NCBI GenBank assembly: GCA_964500775.1
Contig: CAZCQG010000006.1
Location: 1 to 64,000, forward strand
Direction of reading: 5' to 3'
Origin: CAZCQG01 sp964500775
GTDB taxonomy: Bacteria > Campylobacterota > Campylobacteria > Campylobacterales > CAZCQG01
DNA length: 64,000 bases
The position numbers were made by a program, and so were the translations under genes. Below the pieces are notes generated by a model. The model was not told the DNA's origin. It searched no databases and saw only the letters and a list, made by a program, of their open reading frames with translations. Positions within the stretch are counted from its first letter, which is position 1. Each line of letters starts with the position of its first letter. Positions 8,127 to 17,227 of this stretch are shown in pieces.

Positions 8127-9095
8127 TCACCCTCCGGTTTGATAAAAAGCCCTATTTGATTTCTCACCCTCTTCCGCAATTCCCCATCTGTTTTTTTCGG
8201 GTTTATTTTTTACGGCCAATCGTAAAATCTTTTCGATCTCCCTTATATCGCCGCTTTTAATCGTCTCTTTAGCATCTATCGCTTCATCGAAATAGAGGCA
8301 AGGGACTATTTTCCCCTCCGCACTCAAACGCAGTCTATTGCAATCGTTGCAAAAGTCGTCTCTATGCGGCTCGATTAGCCCAAATACGTAGCCGTCAACT
8401 AGCTCAAAAAGGGTAGCGGGACCGAACGTATTTTTTATCTCGTTTTTTATCTCGTATCTACTTTTTATAATATCTAAAACCTCTTTACCTTTTAAGCCTC
8501 GCAATCCACCGTTTGCAAAAGAATTTTCCATAAACTCTATAAAGCGCAGTCTCAAACCGCGAGAATGGCAAAAAGCAAAAATATCCAATACCTCATCATC
8601 GTTCACGCCGCGTATCGGGACGCAGTTTATCTTTACGAATAATCCTAATTCTTTGCAAAGCGCTATCCCTCGTAACACATTTTCTAGCGCATCTTTTTGG
8701 GTGATTTTTTTAAATTTTTCTCTTTGGAGGGAATCTAATGAAATGTTGATTCTTTTCAACCCTGCATCTTTTAGTCTTTGTGCCATACCGCAAAGCAACA
8801 TCCCGTTTGAAGTGAGGGTAATATCAACCGAATCGTCGTATTCGTGTATGAGTCGTATGAGATCGGGCAGGTCGGATCGGATGGTTGGTTCGCCGCCCGT
8901 GATGCGTATTTTTTTTATACCGTTATCGATAGCGATTTTGATAAAGGTAAAAAGCTCGTGGACGGATAAGAGATTCTCTTTATGTAGCATATCTATCGGA
9001 GTATCGGGCATACAATACTGACACCTAAAATTGCAATTCTCCGTTACCGAAATTCTAAGATAATTTATCTCCCTGCCGTAGCTATCAACTAACAT
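8127..9095 (-). CDS. moaA: GTP 3',8-cyclase, molybdopterin biosynthesis
   Basis: MoaA, a radical SAM enzyme, rearranges GTP to 3',8-cyclo-GTP, which MoaC converts to cyclic pyranopterin phosphate. The 322 residues hold the radical-SAM cluster CNFRCQYC at 21-28, the SAM-binding stretch RITGGEPTIRSDL, the second cluster motif CNDCNRLRLSAEGKIVPC, and the C-terminal GG tail (QTGG) needed for activity. It is divergent from moaE-moaC, with 94 bp between the moaA and moaE starts and the apparent moaD remnant in the gap. Confidence 0.96.
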   Translation of the reverse strand: MLVDSYGREINYLRISVTENCNFRCQYCMPDTPIDMLHKENLLSVHELFTFIKIAIDNGIKKIRITGGEPTIRSDLPDLIRLIHEYDDSVDITLTSNGMLLCGMAQRLKDAGLKRINISLDSLQREKFKKITQKDALENVLRGIALCKELGLFVKINCVPIRGVNDDEVLDIFAFCHSRGLRLRFIEFMENSFANGGLRGLKGKEVLDIIKSRYEIKNEIKNTFGPATLFELVDGYVFGLIEPHRDDFCNDCNRLRLSAEGKIVPCLYFDEAIDAKETIKSGDIREIEKILRLAVKNKPEKNRWGIAEEGEKSNRAFYQTGG

Positions 9096-9127
9096 CTTCC
9101 GCCTATACCTAAATGTGGAGGTATTCT

Positions 9128-9183
9128 ATGGAAATATCTTTAAGGTACGCTTTGCTACTCTTGCCAAAAAACACAAAGGCTAA
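9128..9183 (+). pseudogene. moaD: Probable truncated, frameshifted moaD remnant
   Basis: A good ribosome site (GGAGG, 9117-9121) leads to ATG 9128, giving MEISLRY. If two bases (9149-9150) are skipped the next frame reads FATLAKKHKG and then TAA at 9181-9183. Joined, this is very like the start of MoaD, the small sulfur-carrier subunit of molybdopterin synthase, whose N-terminus commonly reads M.I.VRYFATLRE. The remaining 60 or so residues and the C-terminal GG are absent. Without the shift the frame yields a 22-residue ORF ending at 9196. The resemblance is short and could be chance. Confidence 0.4.
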
Positions 9184-9189
9184 ATCCTC

Positions 9190-9639
9190 ATGGTAGAGTT
9201 GGCTTTCGGAGCGCTACATAGCGAAGAGATCTTGCAAAAATGGTATGAAAGAATCAAAGAGAAAAATTGCGGTGCCCTCACCTATTTCGTCGGAATCGTA
9301 AGGGATGAAGAGGGGATCGAGGGATTAAGTTTCGAGATATATGAATCTTTATTGCAAAAATGGTTTTTAGCTTGGGAAGAGAGATTGCAAAAGTTAGATT
9401 CTCACATCTTTATGGCGCACTCTATCGGAGATGTCACGATTCATAAAAGCTCTTTTGTCGCGTGCATCGCATCCCCCAAAAGGAGAGTAGCATTAGAGTA
9501 TCTCGATGCGTTCGTGGAAGACTTTAAAACAAATGCACCGATATGGAAATACGACATCAAAAACGGTAAAAAAATCTACGCAGAATCAAGAAGCCACAAG
9601 ATAGAAGGCTACGGGATTCTTGGCAAGGAATCACTATGA
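9190..9639 (+). CDS. moaE: Molybdopterin synthase catalytic subunit
   Basis: MoaE, with the thiocarboxylated MoaD, inserts sulfur into cyclic pyranopterin phosphate to make molybdopterin. The 149 residues carry the family features: CGALTYFVGIVRDEE (27-41), an HSIGDVTIHKSSFVACIASPKR block, and the region of catalytic lysines near the C-terminus, IWKYDIKNGKKIYAES. The ATG overlaps the end of the 22-codon frame that starts at 9128, so translation may be coupled to it. Its 3' end overlaps moaC by 4 bp. No intact moaD lies beside it. Confidence 0.93.
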   Translation: MVELAFGALHSEEILQKWYERIKEKNCGALTYFVGIVRDEEGIEGLSFEIYESLLQKWFLAWEERLQKLDSHIFMAHSIGDVTIHKSSFVACIASPKRRVALEYLDAFVEDFKTNAPIWKYDIKNGKKIYAESRSHKIEGYGILGKESL

Positions 9640-10115
9640 ATCTCACCCACTTAGACGAGCACGACAGACCGAAAATGGTAGATGTCTCGGAGAAAAAAAT
9701 AACAAAGCGTACGGCAGTTGCCAGCGGAGAGATCCAAGTAAGCGAAGCGGCATTTCAAAGCGTCGCTCAAAACACGAACAAAAAAGGTCCCGTCCTCCAA
9801 ACAGCCGTAGTAGCGGCGATAATGGGGACAAAAAAGACAAGCGACCTCATCCCGATGTGCCATCCGCTGAATCTCACCTCTATCAACTGCGAGATAAGCG
9901 AAGATCCGAAGAATCACATTTTCAAACTCACCGTAACTGCGTCGCTAGAAGGAAAAACGGGCGTGGAGATGGAAGCGCTTACGGGTGTATCTATTGGACT
10001 TTTAACGATATACGATATGCTCAAAGCTATAGACAAAAGTATGGTGATACGCGATATAAAGCTAGAATCTAAAACAGGCGGAAAAAGCGGGGATTATCGG
10101 AGAGGGGAGGATTAG
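9636..10115 (+). CDS. moaC: Cyclic pyranopterin monophosphate synthase
   Basis: MoaC acts after MoaA, turning 3',8-cyclo-GTP into cyclic pyranopterin monophosphate. The 159 residues include KMVDVSEKKITKRTAVASG (13-31), GTKKTSDLIPMCHPL (64-78), GVEMEALTGVSIGLLTIYDMLKAID, and the C-terminal VIRDIKLESKTGGKSGDY; the lysines of the last block are catalytic in the family. The start overlaps the moaE stop (ATGA), and the 3' end overlaps the convergent DAHP synthase gene by 4 bp. Confidence 0.96.
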   Translation: MNLTHLDEHDRPKMVDVSEKKITKRTAVASGEIQVSEAAFQSVAQNTNKKGPVLQTAVVAAIMGTKKTSDLIPMCHPLNLTSINCEISEDPKNHIFKLTVTASLEGKTGVEMEALTGVSIGLLTIYDMLKAIDKSMVIRDIKLESKTGGKSGDYRRGED

Positions 10116-11464
10116 CTTTTTTTGCTATTCCTAAAAATCTCCGAGATCAAAAATGCCATCTCTAATGCTTGATCGGCGTTGAGGCGCGGGTCACAGAAAG
10201 TGTGGTATCTGTCTTTGAGGCTCTCTTCGGTCACGGTTTTTGCGCCGCCGATGCACTCGGTGACATCTTGTCCGGTCATCTCTAGATGGACGCCGCCCGC
10301 GATACTCCCTTCGGCTTTGTGGATCTCAAAAAAGTTTTGCACCTCTTTAAGTACATTGTCAAAAACTCTCGTCTTATAACCCGATTCGGTTTTGATGGTA
10401 TTGCCGTGCATCGGATCGCTTGACCATAGGACGTTTTTTCCCTCTTTTTTGACCGCTCTTATGAGCTCCGGCAAATACGTTCCTATTTTTTCCGCACCCA
10501 TCCGCACGATGATATTGAGCCTTCCTGCTTCGTTACGTGGATTGAGCACGTCGCAAAGCTCGATAAGTTCTTCGGGTTTTATCGTAGGTCCGGCTTTGAG
10601 ACCGATCGGATTTCCTATCCCGCGCAAAAACTCTACGTGTGCCCCTTTTGGATCTCTCGTCCTATCCCCTATCCAGAGCATATGTGCGGAGCAGTCGAAA
10701 TATTCGCCGCTTAGACTATCCTTTCTCGTGAGTGCTTGCTCATACCCTAGCAATAATGCCTCGTGCGAAGTATAAAACGCCGTCTCTCTTATCGAGGGGG
10801 TATTTTGTGCGGTGATTCCGCATGCTTCCATAAAGCGCAACGCATCGGAGATTCTGCAAGCCATTTGCTCAAACTTTTCACCGATAGCAGTCGATTTGAC
10901 AAAGTCGAGATTCCACTTGTGTATCTGATGTAAATCGGCAAAGCCGCCTTGGGCAAATGCCCGTAACAAATTGAGTGTGGCAGCGGATTGATTGTATGCG
11001 TCTATGAGTTTATTAGGATCGGGTTTTCTCGCTTCGACATCGGCTTCTATGGAGTTGACTATATCTCCTCTATAGCTAGGATACGATACGCCGTCTATCT
11101 CCTCAAAATCGGCACTTCTCGGTTTGGCAAACTGCCCCGCTACTCTTCCTACTTTTACGACAGGCATACCTCCTGCGTACGTTAGTACCGCCGCCATTTG
11201 CAAAATGACCTTAAAAAGGTCTCTGATGTTGACTGCGTTAAACTGCGTAAAACTCTCGGCACAATCTCCGCCTTGGAGCAAAAACGCCTCGCCGCGGGAT
11301 ACTTTTGCCAAATCATTTTTGAGATTCCTAGCTTCACCTGCAAACACAAGCGGAGGAAACGCTTTGAGTTTCGCCTCTACGTCGCTTAGTTTTTGTATAT
11401 CTTCATAAATAGGTTGCTGTTTTATCTCTTTGCTTCTCCAGCTATCGATTTTCCAATTTTCCAT
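10112..11464 (-). CDS. aroF: Class II 3-deoxy-7-phosphoheptulonate (DAHP) synthase
   Basis: This enzyme condenses phosphoenolpyruvate and erythrose-4-phosphate, the entry step of the shikimate pathway. The 450 residues belong to the class II (plant/Mycobacterium) type: GEAFLLQGGDCAESF (58-72), GRVAGQFAKPRS, SHEALLLGYEQALTR, MLWIGDRTRDPKGAHVEFLRGI, VLWSSDPMHGNT and GGVHLEMTGQDVTECIGGA are all present. This is much longer than the class I AroG/AroF/AroH enzymes of E. coli, so the symbol describes function, not homology to E. coli AroF. It is monocistronic in appearance. Confidence 0.95.
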   Translation of the reverse strand: MENWKIDSWRSKEIKQQPIYEDIQKLSDVEAKLKAFPPLVFAGEARNLKNDLAKVSRGEAFLLQGGDCAESFTQFNAVNIRDLFKVILQMAAVLTYAGGMPVVKVGRVAGQFAKPRSADFEEIDGVSYPSYRGDIVNSIEADVEARKPDPNKLIDAYNQSAATLNLLRAFAQGGFADLHQIHKWNLDFVKSTAIGEKFEQMACRISDALRFMEACGITAQNTPSIRETAFYTSHEALLLGYEQALTRKDSLSGEYFDCSAHMLWIGDRTRDPKGAHVEFLRGIGNPIGLKAGPTIKPEELIELCDVLNPRNEAGRLNIIVRMGAEKIGTYLPELIRAVKKEGKNVLWSSDPMHGNTIKTESGYKTRVFDNVLKEVQNFFEIHKAEGSIAGGVHLEMTGQDVTECIGGAKTVTEESLKDRYHTFCDPRLNADQALEMAFLISEIFRNSKKS

Positions 11465-11517
11465 AATTATTTGAACCTTAACCTTATAGTTTTTAGAGGG
11501 GTATTGTATTGAAAGAA

Positions 11518-12408
11518 TTATTTTATATCAATATCGGAAGAGAGGGCGTAATTCATAGCTCTTAGCGAAAATATGTTTTGTGATTTTGAAAAAGCGTCTT
11601 GTATGTTTGATTCTTGGAAGTCAAGATTTGCTTTATTATCAAACAAAAGTCCATAGAGCAGCTCTTTACTTCGGAGACTTTGTGCCAAAAGAAACGTCTC
11701 GCTCTCTTCGCTCAAAAAATCTTTATCCACCGTATCTAAATTAAAACCTCTTTCTTCGATAAAACGCCTAGAATCTCCCTTGGAATCTAGTAATTCCATT
11801 TCGCGTTGCGAAGCTATGAGGGTTTTCTCGGTCCCTATTGAGAGGATTAGCGATGTGTAATTTGCGCTTGCTTCTTCCAAGCTTTGCTCCACATTTTGCA
11901 CCAAAAACTCTCTATCGGAATCTAGCGTCTCATCTTCTAATACGCTCGGTATAGGAGTGTTATTTAGTGCCGATTCTATCCACGCTCCAAATTCGCCGTA
12001 GTTATCTTTTTTTTCGGACAAAATCTCACGCTCTTCTTTTAATGCTCGTACCATTTTTTTCAAACTCGTGAGAAAATCCTCCTCAAGAATCGCTCCATCA
12101 CTATATTCTCGTAGCTTTTCTTTGAGCTGTTGTATATACCCTTCTTGCCTGCTCAACGACTTTTCCGCTTCCTGCATCAGCGAGTATCGTAAGACACTTT
12201 GTTTTGAGAGTTGGGCGAGTTTGTAGTTTTCATCGTTGTGTGCAAGTTTTTTGGCTAAATCACTAAAATACTGCGCATCCGCATCGACGCTATTTCTGTA
12301 TTGCAACGACCTAGATGCAATAGTTCCATCTCGAATATCGAGATATTTTTTTATCTCGGAGGTTTTATTAATATATACGGGGGTAACGCCTAAAGCTAGA
12401 CCGACCAT
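11518..12408 (-). CDS. Hypothetical coiled-coil protein
   Basis: This 296-residue, mostly helical, charged protein has no signal peptide and no cysteine. Two long stretches favour coiled coil, roughly 55-135 (QEGYIQQLKEKLREY and following, VRALKEEREILSEK) and 168-230 (VQNVEQSLEEASANY, TLIASQREMELLDS). I recognise no family. It follows cheV on the same strand after a 72-bp gap, so a motility or chemotaxis role is possible. The layout of two coils around a variable middle loosely recalls hook-associated proteins, but no flagellin signature is seen. Confidence 0.6.
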   Translation of the reverse strand: MVGLALGVTPVYINKTSEIKKYLDIRDGTIASRSLQYRNSVDADAQYFSDLAKKLAHNDENYKLAQLSKQSVLRYSLMQEAEKSLSRQEGYIQQLKEKLREYSDGAILEEDFLTSLKKMVRALKEEREILSEKKDNYGEFGAWIESALNNTPIPSVLEDETLDSDREFLVQNVEQSLEEASANYTSLILSIGTEKTLIASQREMELLDSKGDSRRFIEERGFNLDTVDKDFLSEESETFLLAQSLRSKELLYGLLFDNKANLDFQESNIQDAFSKSQNIFSLRAMNYALSSDIDIK

Positions 12409-12480
12409 ATTGCAACTCTTATGTTATTGTGGATTGTTTATTTTATTCTTTTTTTATGAAAAAAGGATAAAGCGGGGCGA

Positions 12481-13419
12481 TTAAAGAAAAGTTGCGAGTA
12501 CCTCTTTTATCTCTACGGGATTTGACTTCGATATAAACGCGTCCGCACTCAATTTTTTCGCCATATTTTTATTAGAATCGCCGCTCATAGAAGAGTTTAC
12601 CACGATTGGGATATTTTGCGTATGCTTGTGGTCTTTGAGCTGTTTTATCACCTCAAAACCGCTGGCTTCAGGCATCTCTAAATCGGTGATAACAACACCG
12701 ATATTTTCAACATCGGTATCTTCGGCAAATACATAATCTAGCAATAATCTGCCGTTTTGGAAATCCTTGTGCGGCACCTGTAGTTTATCGAGTATCTTTT
12801 GCATCATTTTCATAGCCGATGGAGAATCTTCGGCAAGCAAAACCTCTTTATTTCTCGAATCTAACTCATCCAAGCTATCAAGTTCGATTTCCTTATTTTC
12901 CTCCACCCACGGAAAAACATCAACAAGCATTTTTTCAATGTCAACGATTTGCACGATAGAATCATCAATATATTTGGTATTACCTGTTATCTTTCCGTTT
13001 CCGGTGTTGATTCCGAGATCGCTACTTTGGTTGACTTGCGACCATTTGCGGCTAATGATTCTTTTTGCATCCTTTATCCGAATCCCCACGACACAATCCG
13101 AAAAATCACATATCATTACAAACAATTCATCGCACTCTATCCCGTGTGTAGATAAATCTATCTCTTTATCGCGAGGATCGTACCGAAACCATTTTTTGAG
13201 ATCCACCAACGGCAATGTTTCGTCTCTGACGGTAATGAGCCCCTCAAGTAACGAACACTTTCCGTTTGATATGCGAGTGATCTCTCCGTCGTATCGAATC
13301 ACTTCTCGCACTTTAAAAATGTTTACCGCATACACTTGCTCTTTTACGCCTAATCCGAAACAGAAAAATTGTACTTCGTTGTTGAGGTAGAGTTGGGTGG
13401 TTTTATCGATGTCTAGCAT
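12481..13419 (-). CDS. cheV: CheV chemotaxis scaffold with receiver domain
   Basis: CheV couples chemoreceptors to the CheA kinase and tunes signalling through its receiver domain. The 312 residues hold a CheW-like domain (about 14-170: VYAVNIFKVREVIRY, LLEGLITVRDETLPLVDLKKWF) and a response-regulator domain (about 191-312). The receiver has the acidic pair E197-D198, phospho-acceptor D246 in VVITDLEMPE, a serine pair near 276 and K298 in FISKSNP, so it should be phosphorylated. No other che gene is adjacent, but a chemoreceptor lies 20 kb away. Confidence 0.93.
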   Translation of the reverse strand: MLDIDKTTQLYLNNEVQFFCFGLGVKEQVYAVNIFKVREVIRYDGEITRISNGKCSLLEGLITVRDETLPLVDLKKWFRYDPRDKEIDLSTHGIECDELFVMICDFSDCVVGIRIKDAKRIISRKWSQVNQSSDLGINTGNGKITGNTKYIDDSIVQIVDIEKMLVDVFPWVEENKEIELDSLDELDSRNKEVLLAEDSPSAMKMMQKILDKLQVPHKDFQNGRLLLDYVFAEDTDVENIGVVITDLEMPEASGFEVIKQLKDHKHTQNIPIVVNSSMSGDSNKNMAKKLSADAFISKSNPVEIKEVLATFL

Positions 13420-13493
13420 GGTTGTCCCTAGAACGCTTTTTATTAACTATTCCCTATAATTGTACATAAACTTTCTTAGCTTACGGAGAAAAA

Positions 13494-15452
13494 ATGGATT
13501 ATCAAGATTATTTAAACAAAGTCTCTCAAATAAGTAAATATGCACATTACTATTACGTCCTTGATAATCCTTTAGTAAGCGATGCAGAATATGACAAACT
13601 CTACCATGAGGTAGTCTCCATCGAACAAGCGCATCCCGAATGGATAGATGCGGCATCGCCGACGCAGCGAGTAGGCGGGAAGCTATTGGAGGGATTTGGC
13701 AAGGCGGAGCATTTGGAGCGGATGTGGAGTTTGGAGGACGTCTTTGATTTTGACGAGCTCCTCACTTGGGTGAATAGAATCAAAAAAGAGTTTAAAGAGC
13801 TGCGATTCCTTTGTGAGCCGAAATTTGACGGCGCTAGCCTCAATCTCGTCTATGAAGATGGAATCTTGCGACAAGCCATCACTAGAGGAGACGGAAGAAT
13901 CGGCGAAGAAATCACGGCAAATGCGCGGGTGATAAATACGATTCCGCTTAGAATCGAACACAAAGGGTTACTAGAAGTACGGGGTGAAGTGGTCATCACC
14001 AAAGAGGATTTTGAAGCGATAAATATTGAGCGGAGCCAAGAAGGCGAATCACTCTTCGCCAATCCGCGAAATGCCGCTAGCGGCAGCCTGCGGCAGCTAG
14101 ACCCTAGAATCGTACAAAAACGGCGGCTCATATTTTTGCCGTGGGGCATCGGGAGAAACTCCATCATAGAATCCTCGCTTGCTAAAAAGATGGAATATAT
14201 CTACTCGCTTGGATTTAAACGCCCCGATTCTAGGGGAGTATTTGAGGACATACACGACATCGAGCTTTTTTACAAAGAGATGGTGGAGAAACGAAACGAC
14301 TTCCCGATGATGCTCGATGGAATGGTGATAAAAGTAGATGACATCAACATACAAAACGAACTGGGCTACACGATAAAATCGCCGAAATTCGCCTGTGCGT
14401 ATAAATTTCCCGCCGTAGAAAAAACCGCCAAGATAAACGACGTGGTGCTTCAAGTCGGAAGAACGGGAAACATCACCCCCGTAGCGTTGCTAGAGCCCGT
14501 CAGCATCGAAGGGGCGATGATCTCGCGCGCCACGCTGCATAATTTTGACGAGATCGAGCGCAAAGACATCCGAATCGGTGATAGCGTCATCATCATCCGT
14601 AGCGGAGACGTGATTCCAAAAATCATAAAAAGCACCCCTGAATTGCGTGTAGGGAGTGAGCAAATTATCGAACGACCGCAATTCTGCCCTACTTGCGGCG
14701 GGGAACTGCTCGATGAAGGGGCACTCATCAAGTGTCAAAACCTCGCCTGCCCCGATAGGATAGTCAACAACCTCATCCACTTTTGCTCCAAAAAAGCGCT
14801 CAATATCGAAGGATTGGGTGAGAAGATCGTCACTCTCCTCTATGAAAAAGGAATCATCAAAGAGGTCAAGGATATTTTTTCCCTCGACAAAGAGACGCTT
14901 TTGGGATTGGAAGGATTCAAAGAGAAAAAAGCACAAAACATCCTTGAGAGTATCACCGCGGTTATCGGCGCTCCGTGCCATCGATTTATCTTTGCGCTAG
15001 GAATCGAACATATCGGGGAAGGGGCAAGCAGAGAACTGTGTGCAGCATTTGGGATAGATTTTTTAAACAGAAGTTATGAGGAGTATATCGGAATCTCGGG
15101 ATTTGGCGAAGAGATGGCGAAATCGCTTTTGGAATTTAGCCGCGTCAACACACAAAAAGTCGCCGAACTCATAGCGATACTCCAACCCCAATCCGCCGCA
15201 AAAATGCAAGTTGCCGATTCGCCGTTTGCGGGAAAAAGCGTGGTGATTACCGGCACTCTCTCCATCGGGCGGGATGAGCTTAAAGAGAGGCTCCTAGCAC
15301 TCGGCGCGAAGATAAGCGGTAGCGTTTCAAAAAAGACCGACTACCTCATCTGCGGAGAGAGTGCGGGGAGCAAACTCGATAAAGCGCAAGAGCTTGGAAT
15401 CGCGATACTTGACGAAGCGGGACTAGAATCGCTCTTAGCCCAGATTGATTGA
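13494..15452 (+). CDS. ligA: NAD-dependent DNA ligase
   Basis: LigA seals nicks in duplex DNA during replication and repair, using NAD+. The 652 residues show the full order: N-terminal Ia domain, adenylation domain with the AMP lysine K110 in CEPKFDGASLN, OB fold with VVLQVGRTGNITPVA, a four-cysteine zinc site (CPTCGGELLDEG ... CQNLACPD), helix-hairpin-helix region (LNIEGLGEKI, LLGLEGFKEKKAQ), and a C-terminal BRCT domain (GKSVVITGTLS onward). The last 18 bp overlap the convergent gspF-like gene. Confidence 0.97.
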   Translation: MDYQDYLNKVSQISKYAHYYYVLDNPLVSDAEYDKLYHEVVSIEQAHPEWIDAASPTQRVGGKLLEGFGKAEHLERMWSLEDVFDFDELLTWVNRIKKEFKELRFLCEPKFDGASLNLVYEDGILRQAITRGDGRIGEEITANARVINTIPLRIEHKGLLEVRGEVVITKEDFEAINIERSQEGESLFANPRNAASGSLRQLDPRIVQKRRLIFLPWGIGRNSIIESSLAKKMEYIYSLGFKRPDSRGVFEDIHDIELFYKEMVEKRNDFPMMLDGMVIKVDDINIQNELGYTIKSPKFACAYKFPAVEKTAKINDVVLQVGRTGNITPVALLEPVSIEGAMISRATLHNFDEIERKDIRIGDSVIIIRSGDVIPKIIKSTPELRVGSEQIIERPQFCPTCGGELLDEGALIKCQNLACPDRIVNNLIHFCSKKALNIEGLGEKIVTLLYEKGIIKEVKDIFSLDKETLLGLEGFKEKKAQNILESITAVIGAPCHRFIFALGIEHIGEGASRELCAAFGIDFLNRSYEEYIGISGFGEEMAKSLLEFSRVNTQKVAELIAILQPQSAAKMQVADSPFAGKSVVITGTLSIGRDELKERLLALGAKISGSVSKKTDYLICGESAGSKLDKAQELGIAILDEAGLESLLAQID

Positions 15453-16652
15453 GAATATCGGAAGTAGCATCGCAGTAACGATAAAACCGATGATACCGCC
15501 GACAAAAAGCATCAAAAACGGCTCCAAGAGCGAAAGAAAGAGGGTAATCTTGTCTTGATTCTCCTCGAAATAGAGATTTGAGAGATTTTGGAGAATCTTG
15601 CTCACTTCGCTCGTCTCTTCACCGAGACTTAGGGCTTGTACGAAGGATTTATCGATCTGGTATTTTTGGGCATTCAGTGCTACCGAGAGCTTGCCCCCTT
15701 CGACCACTTTTTCGCTCGCACTCTCAAATGCCTCTTGTATGATGACGTTATTCAAAATCTTTGATGAGAGATTGATACTTTGCACAAACGGCACACCCGC
15801 TCGAAAAAGTATAGAAGTGATATATGCAAAACGCCCAAGCTCGCTACTCTCGACGATACTTCCGACAATCGGGATTTTGAGTAGTAAAGAATCATTCATC
15901 CTTTTAAACCCTTTTGAGATTTTCAGCAAGACAGGGTAAAAAATCATTATCGCCAAAAATCCAAACGCAAGGAGTTGCCAGTTATTTTGAAACCACTCTC
16001 CCGTACCGATGACTATCTTGGTGATAAGCGGCAAATCTTGATTGAGCTGCTCAAAAATCGAAGTGATTTTCGGAACGACGTAGGTGAGCATAAACCCAAC
16101 CATCATAAATGAGACGGTCAAAATAAACATCGGATAGGCAAAAGAGCTTTGGATTTGTTTATTGATACGCTCTTGATTCTTGAGGAGTTTTGAGAGCTCA
16201 TCAAGTACTTCATCCATTATCCCGCTATCTTCGGATACCTTTATGGATTGTTTGTAAAATTCGGGGAGTTCGAGAACTTTTTGAGATTCTAATGCGTGAT
16301 AAAAGTCTTTTCCTTCATCCAAAGATGTGGCTACGGATTCTAAAAATAACGCGATTTTTTTACTTTTTCCGTATTGATTTTTCGCGAGTTTTATCGCATT
16401 GACTATCGAGATGCCGGAGTTTATATAGATGCTCAAATCACGGCTAAGATTGGCTAGGTCTTTATAGGAGATTTTCTTCTTACTGAAAAGGGACACGTTT
16501 TTTAATAGCGGCTCGGATTCTTTGTTTATGGACTGGTAAATGATGTTTTTAGCTTTTATCTTCCCTTTTGCGTCATCGAGATTTTGGGCTTCTACTTTCC
16601 CTTTAACTTTTTTACCGCTATTTTTATCTATACCGCTAAAACTATAAATCAA
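15435..16652 (-). CDS. gspF: Type II secretion inner-membrane platform protein (GspF family)
   Basis: The platform protein that the secretion ATPase acts on. The 405 residues have the usual two T2SSF domains (about 70-190 and 270-390), each starting with helical DLSIYINSGISIVNAIKL- or YITSILFRAGVPFVQSI-like segments, with three membrane helices near 170-195, 218-240 and 375-398. The N-terminal MIYSFSGIDKNSGKKVKGKVEA is the family's usual opening. It overlaps the upstream pseudopilin gene by 11 bp. The rest of the matching system lies at 25162-33080 on the other strand, which has no gspF, so this gene probably completes it. Confidence 0.9.
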   Translation of the reverse strand: MIYSFSGIDKNSGKKVKGKVEAQNLDDAKGKIKAKNIIYQSINKESEPLLKNVSLFSKKKISYKDLANLSRDLSIYINSGISIVNAIKLAKNQYGKSKKIALFLESVATSLDEGKDFYHALESQKVLELPEFYKQSIKVSEDSGIMDEVLDELSKLLKNQERINKQIQSSFAYPMFILTVSFMMVGFMLTYVVPKITSIFEQLNQDLPLITKIVIGTGEWFQNNWQLLAFGFLAIMIFYPVLLKISKGFKRMNDSLLLKIPIVGSIVESSELGRFAYITSILFRAGVPFVQSINLSSKILNNVIIQEAFESASEKVVEGGKLSVALNAQKYQIDKSFVQALSLGEETSEVSKILQNLSNLYFEENQDKITLFLSLLEPFLMLFVGGIIGFIVTAMLLPIFSINLG

Positions 16653-17163
16653 ATTCTGTTTCCTTCATTTCTTTGAAGGCTGATTGCAAGTATTGTTCCA
16701 ACTCGCCTATGCTCTCAAATACATCGGGGAGATATTTTTGTGCTCTATAATAAAATAGCGACGCACCGTCACTTAGAAGCGCTTCATTTGCGCTCAAACC
16801 GTCTCTTATTTTTAGCTCAAAACAAATATTTTCATAAACACCGAGGTATTTTAGATCTATACCTCTAGGTTCGCTAGAGAGTTTATCTCCGTAGAGAGAG
16901 TAGGCTTTGGTATGCTGAGGTAGATTGAAGTTTCCTATTTTTTCATTTTTTTTACTATCAAAGACATCGCACTTGAGGCAATAGTCATAACAGAGTACGT
17001 CTAGATTTTCTATGGAATATATGCTTGAGAGTTCTACGAAATTTTTTATGCTTGGTTTTTTCTTTTGTTCGAGTTTTTGGAAGGATATTATCGCTACGGT
17101 GTAAACTATTGAGAGGAGCAAAACTACAATCAATAGCTCAAAAAGGGTGAATGATTTTTTCAA
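16642..17163 (-). CDS. Type II secretion pseudopilin (GspH-like)
   Basis: The N-terminus MKKSFTLFELLIVVLLLSI is a class III prepilin signal: a short basic leader, serine at the -1 position where glycine is usual, then F-T-L-x-E with the conserved glutamate at mature +5 and a hydrophobic helix. The 173 residues have a globular part with a cluster of cysteines (CYDYCLKC near 60) and no GspG calcium-loop signature, so it is a minor pseudopilin rather than the major one. GGAGAA precedes the ATG. It sits downstream of a terminator after the 1198-residue protein gene, and read-through could supply low expression. Confidence 0.8.
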   Translation of the reverse strand: MKKSFTLFELLIVVLLLSIVYTVAIISFQKLEQKKKPSIKNFVELSSIYSIENLDVLCYDYCLKCDVFDSKKNEKIGNFNLPQHTKAYSLYGDKLSSEPRGIDLKYLGVYENICFELKIRDGLSANEALLSDGASLFYYRAQKYLPDVFESIGELEQYLQSAFKEMKETEFDL

Positions 17164-17186
17164 AAGTTCTCCGATTGGTTTAACAT

Positions 17187-17215
17187 AAAACCGAGGGAGG
17201 AGAGACCTCGGTTTT
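17187..17215 (-). terminator. Terminator between the S-layer-like gene and the pseudopilin gene
   Basis: A perfect 10-bp inverted repeat, AAAACCGAGG (17187-17196) and CCTCGGTTTT (17206-17215), encloses a 9-base loop. It lies 12 bases past the stop codon of the large protein. The T run belongs to the stem, so it can work as a partial stop for either strand. It would separate strong expression of the large protein from weaker expression of the secretion genes beyond it. Confidence 0.75.
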
Positions 17216-17227
17216 ATAGTTTATTTA

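Noticed and set aside
9128..9196. A 22-residue leader peptide before moaE
   Set aside because: The frame has a good ribosome site, but the alternative frame gives a MoaD-like continuation, so a moaD remnant is the better reading. It could still act in translational coupling.
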